A stretch of DNA of 64,000 nucleotides from Cladocopium goreaui (lineage: Eukaryota > Sar > Dinophyceae > Suessiales > Symbiodiniaceae), in contig CAMXCT020006179.1 of NCBI GenBank assembly GCA_947184155.2, positions 282,001 to 346,000 of the forward strand. Direction: 5' to 3'. The notes under the pieces are model-generated. The model saw only the letters and a list, made by a program, of their open reading frames with translations. It was not told the origin of the DNA and did no database searches. The first letter of the stretch is position 1. Every line of letters begins with the position of its first letter. Position numbers and translations under genes: made by a program. This document shows, piece after piece, positions 62,715-64,000 of the stretch.

Positions 62715-63295
62715 GGAAGTGGTGGTGAGATCTTTCATTGTGATTTCAGCCGCTCCAGAGCCTTGGCATTTCCGATCCTAAAAGAAGGATGAACTCCTAC
62801 TACTTTTAGATTCGGTTGCAACCCGTGCAACCCCAATCAACTTCATTTTTTTACTGTATCCCTAGTTCTCCCAGGTTATTTGAATTTGGACGGCCCAATC
62901 ATTCCTAATAATCGGTCCATTGATGGCTTTGGTTGGTGCTTTGATTGCTTTGGAATCCTTCAATGTAGAGATCTTGATAAGGGAGCCGCCATTACGGTCA
63001 CCAGCTAACCGCTGGCTGAATCATGGGATGCCGTGAGGATATGACTCCTTGCTCCATTCGCTACGAGCAGCCTTGCAGATCCTGCATGAAATGTTTGGCC
63101 TGCCAGAGATGGAGACTAAGCATTATACATGGACTGTGCTACAGAAACATTCCTGGAATATCCTTAATTTTTTCAAGACCTCGTTTTAAAAGATATTCAA
63201 AATATTCAAAGCATTGTAAAATGTCATGAAATAGTGACCATGCCCAAAAAAGTGAAATCATTGGGAATTTACTTCATCGATGTTCATGACTGCAG
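62715..63295. other. Non-coding stretch
   Basis: No exon seen; short open frames only. Confidence 0.4.
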
Positions 63296-63420
63296 TCCAG
63301 CCATGCTCAGACCTCTTCAACAATGCTGGTCACTGGGCTGAGGACCTCTTGGTTCACACCGAAGAATACTATGGCGTTGGCAGCGTGAGCGAAGTCGATC
63401 TGACTGTACCAGTGCCCTGA
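63296..63420 (+). CDS. Candidate exon, unidentified
   Basis: After GACTGCAG the frame reads CSDLFNNAGHWAEDLLVHTE and EYYGVGSVSEVDLTVPVP with TGA 63418-63420; a GTACCA donor at 63403 could end it sooner. The minus strand is open over the same bases with plausible composition, so strand is not certain. Confidence 0.35.
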
Positions 63421-63831
63421 CCTCCCAGGGTTCACGGCATGTTGACACACGGCGATCTCCCAGATGTTCAAATGAAAAGTGGATTTCAAATGATTTCAAT
63501 ATATTTCAATATGTCTATAGTGGATTTCATTGTATTGGCTTAAGGGAACGCAGGAAAAGCCTACAAATATGATTAAAAATGATGGTAAAGACCATGGTGT
63601 CCGATTTTCCAACGGAAAATCCTGTCCAGGTCTTAGTCCAGGCGCAGCCGGCGAACTGTCGTGGAATCCTCATGCCTTGGTGGGCATTCCTTCAATGGGC
63701 TGCTGGGCGCATGTGAGCGTCGTCATATGGATGGCAAATGGATGTTCATCCCCCCAAAGATGGAAAATGTAATTCACAATGTTCATATAATGTGTATTGA
63801 CCCATGCCCAAACGCTTGTCGAGTTCCCAAG

Positions 63832-63990
63832 GACTGGACAAGACGATATCGAGAGAGGCTCGAGCAAGCTTCCAGGGAGATTCAGTGGGAGGATCGTGCA
63901 GAGGTTTTATTCTGGCGAGGCTCTGACACTGGATGTTTGCACTCAGATGTTGCCAAAGAGACTCTGGGTCGCAGGAATGATATAATATGA
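63832..63990 (+). CDS. CAP10-like glycosyltransferase exon at the window edge (partial)
   Basis: After TCCCAAG|G the frame encodes DWTRRYRERLEQASREIQWE then DRAEVLFWRGSDTGC. CAP10/rumi-type O-glycosyltransferases have a conserved block of the form K-x-FWRGS-TG, which this matches. The open frame reaches TGA 63988-63990 in AT-rich sequence, so the exon probably ends earlier and the gene continues outside the window. Upstream exons may include 63661-63780 (GLLGACERRHMDGKWMFIPP), unproven. Confidence 0.4.
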   Translation, partial: DWTRRYRERLEQASREIQWEDRAEVLFWRGSDTGCLHSDVAKETLGRRNDII

Positions 63991-64000
63991 TATAATATAA

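Noticed and set aside
1-64000. Bacterial genes, CRISPR arrays, tRNA or rRNA genes
   Set aside because: None recognised by eye; repeats present are microsatellites, satellites or retroelement ends, without spacer structure.

Overview
The window reads as nuclear DNA of a dinoflagellate, probably of the Suessiales/Symbiodiniaceae/Polarella type. This is inferred from four things seen together. (1) Small exons, all recognisable ones on the + strand, are separated by long repeat-rich introns with GT-AG, GC-AG and apparently GA-AG borders, usually with a G right after the acceptor AG. (2) There are Ty1/copia and LINE elements of an algal/protist style. (3) A PIF1-like helicase remnant carries C-terminal zinc-finger repeats. 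(4) There are copies of a Cys-rich PAN/apple-like domain (core FEPVDGG, RACRG, GRCEVWTRP). No bacterial operon, CRISPR array, rRNA or tRNA gene was recognised.

Layout. 1-4.5 kb: mostly non-coding DNA and microsatellites. 4.5-6.3 kb: 5'-truncated, frameshifted PIF1/Helitron-type helicase pseudogene, running straight into a 146-bp satellite (6.3-8.7 kb, about 16 units). 10.5-13.3 kb: two tandem PAN/apple-like exon sets; an AT-rich 655-bp MITE with TA target duplication lies in the second. 14.7-18.05 kb: scattered + strand exons of unidentified genes. 18.4-18.9 kb: diverged tandem repeat. 18.94-25.68 kb: complete copia element with identical 157-bp LTRs and a GATAA target duplication but two reading-frame breaks. 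25.7-37 kb: repeats, motif clusters, a 388-bp segmental duplication, a decayed minus-strand gene and a few candidate exons. 37.5-44.9 kb: uninterrupted 2456-codon LINE ORF with an OTU-type protease, zinc fingers, 2A-like motif, APE endonuclease and reverse transcriptase. 44.9-50.4 kb: candidate exons, including the spliced 3' end of an EF-hand ion-channel-like gene whose four exons join in phase. 50.7-52.2 kb: large ATC/CTC microsatellite block. 52.4-58.2 kb: a dense series of + strand exons of unrecognised genes. 59.9-61.7 kb: the best-supported host gene, an OB-fold + CCCH zinc finger + SAM-methyltransferase protein in two exons. 61.9-64 kb: further exons, ending in a CAP10-like glycosyltransferase fragment at the window edge.

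How it fits together. The two retroelements, the MITE, the satellite and the helicase remnant are mobile or repeat DNA embedded in introns and intergenic DNA of a sparsely coding region. Exon calls rest on reading frame, protein-like composition, splice borders and phase. Where phase agrees across an intron I say so; where it does not, the exons are left unjoined. Many exons encode proteins I cannot identify and are labelled so.
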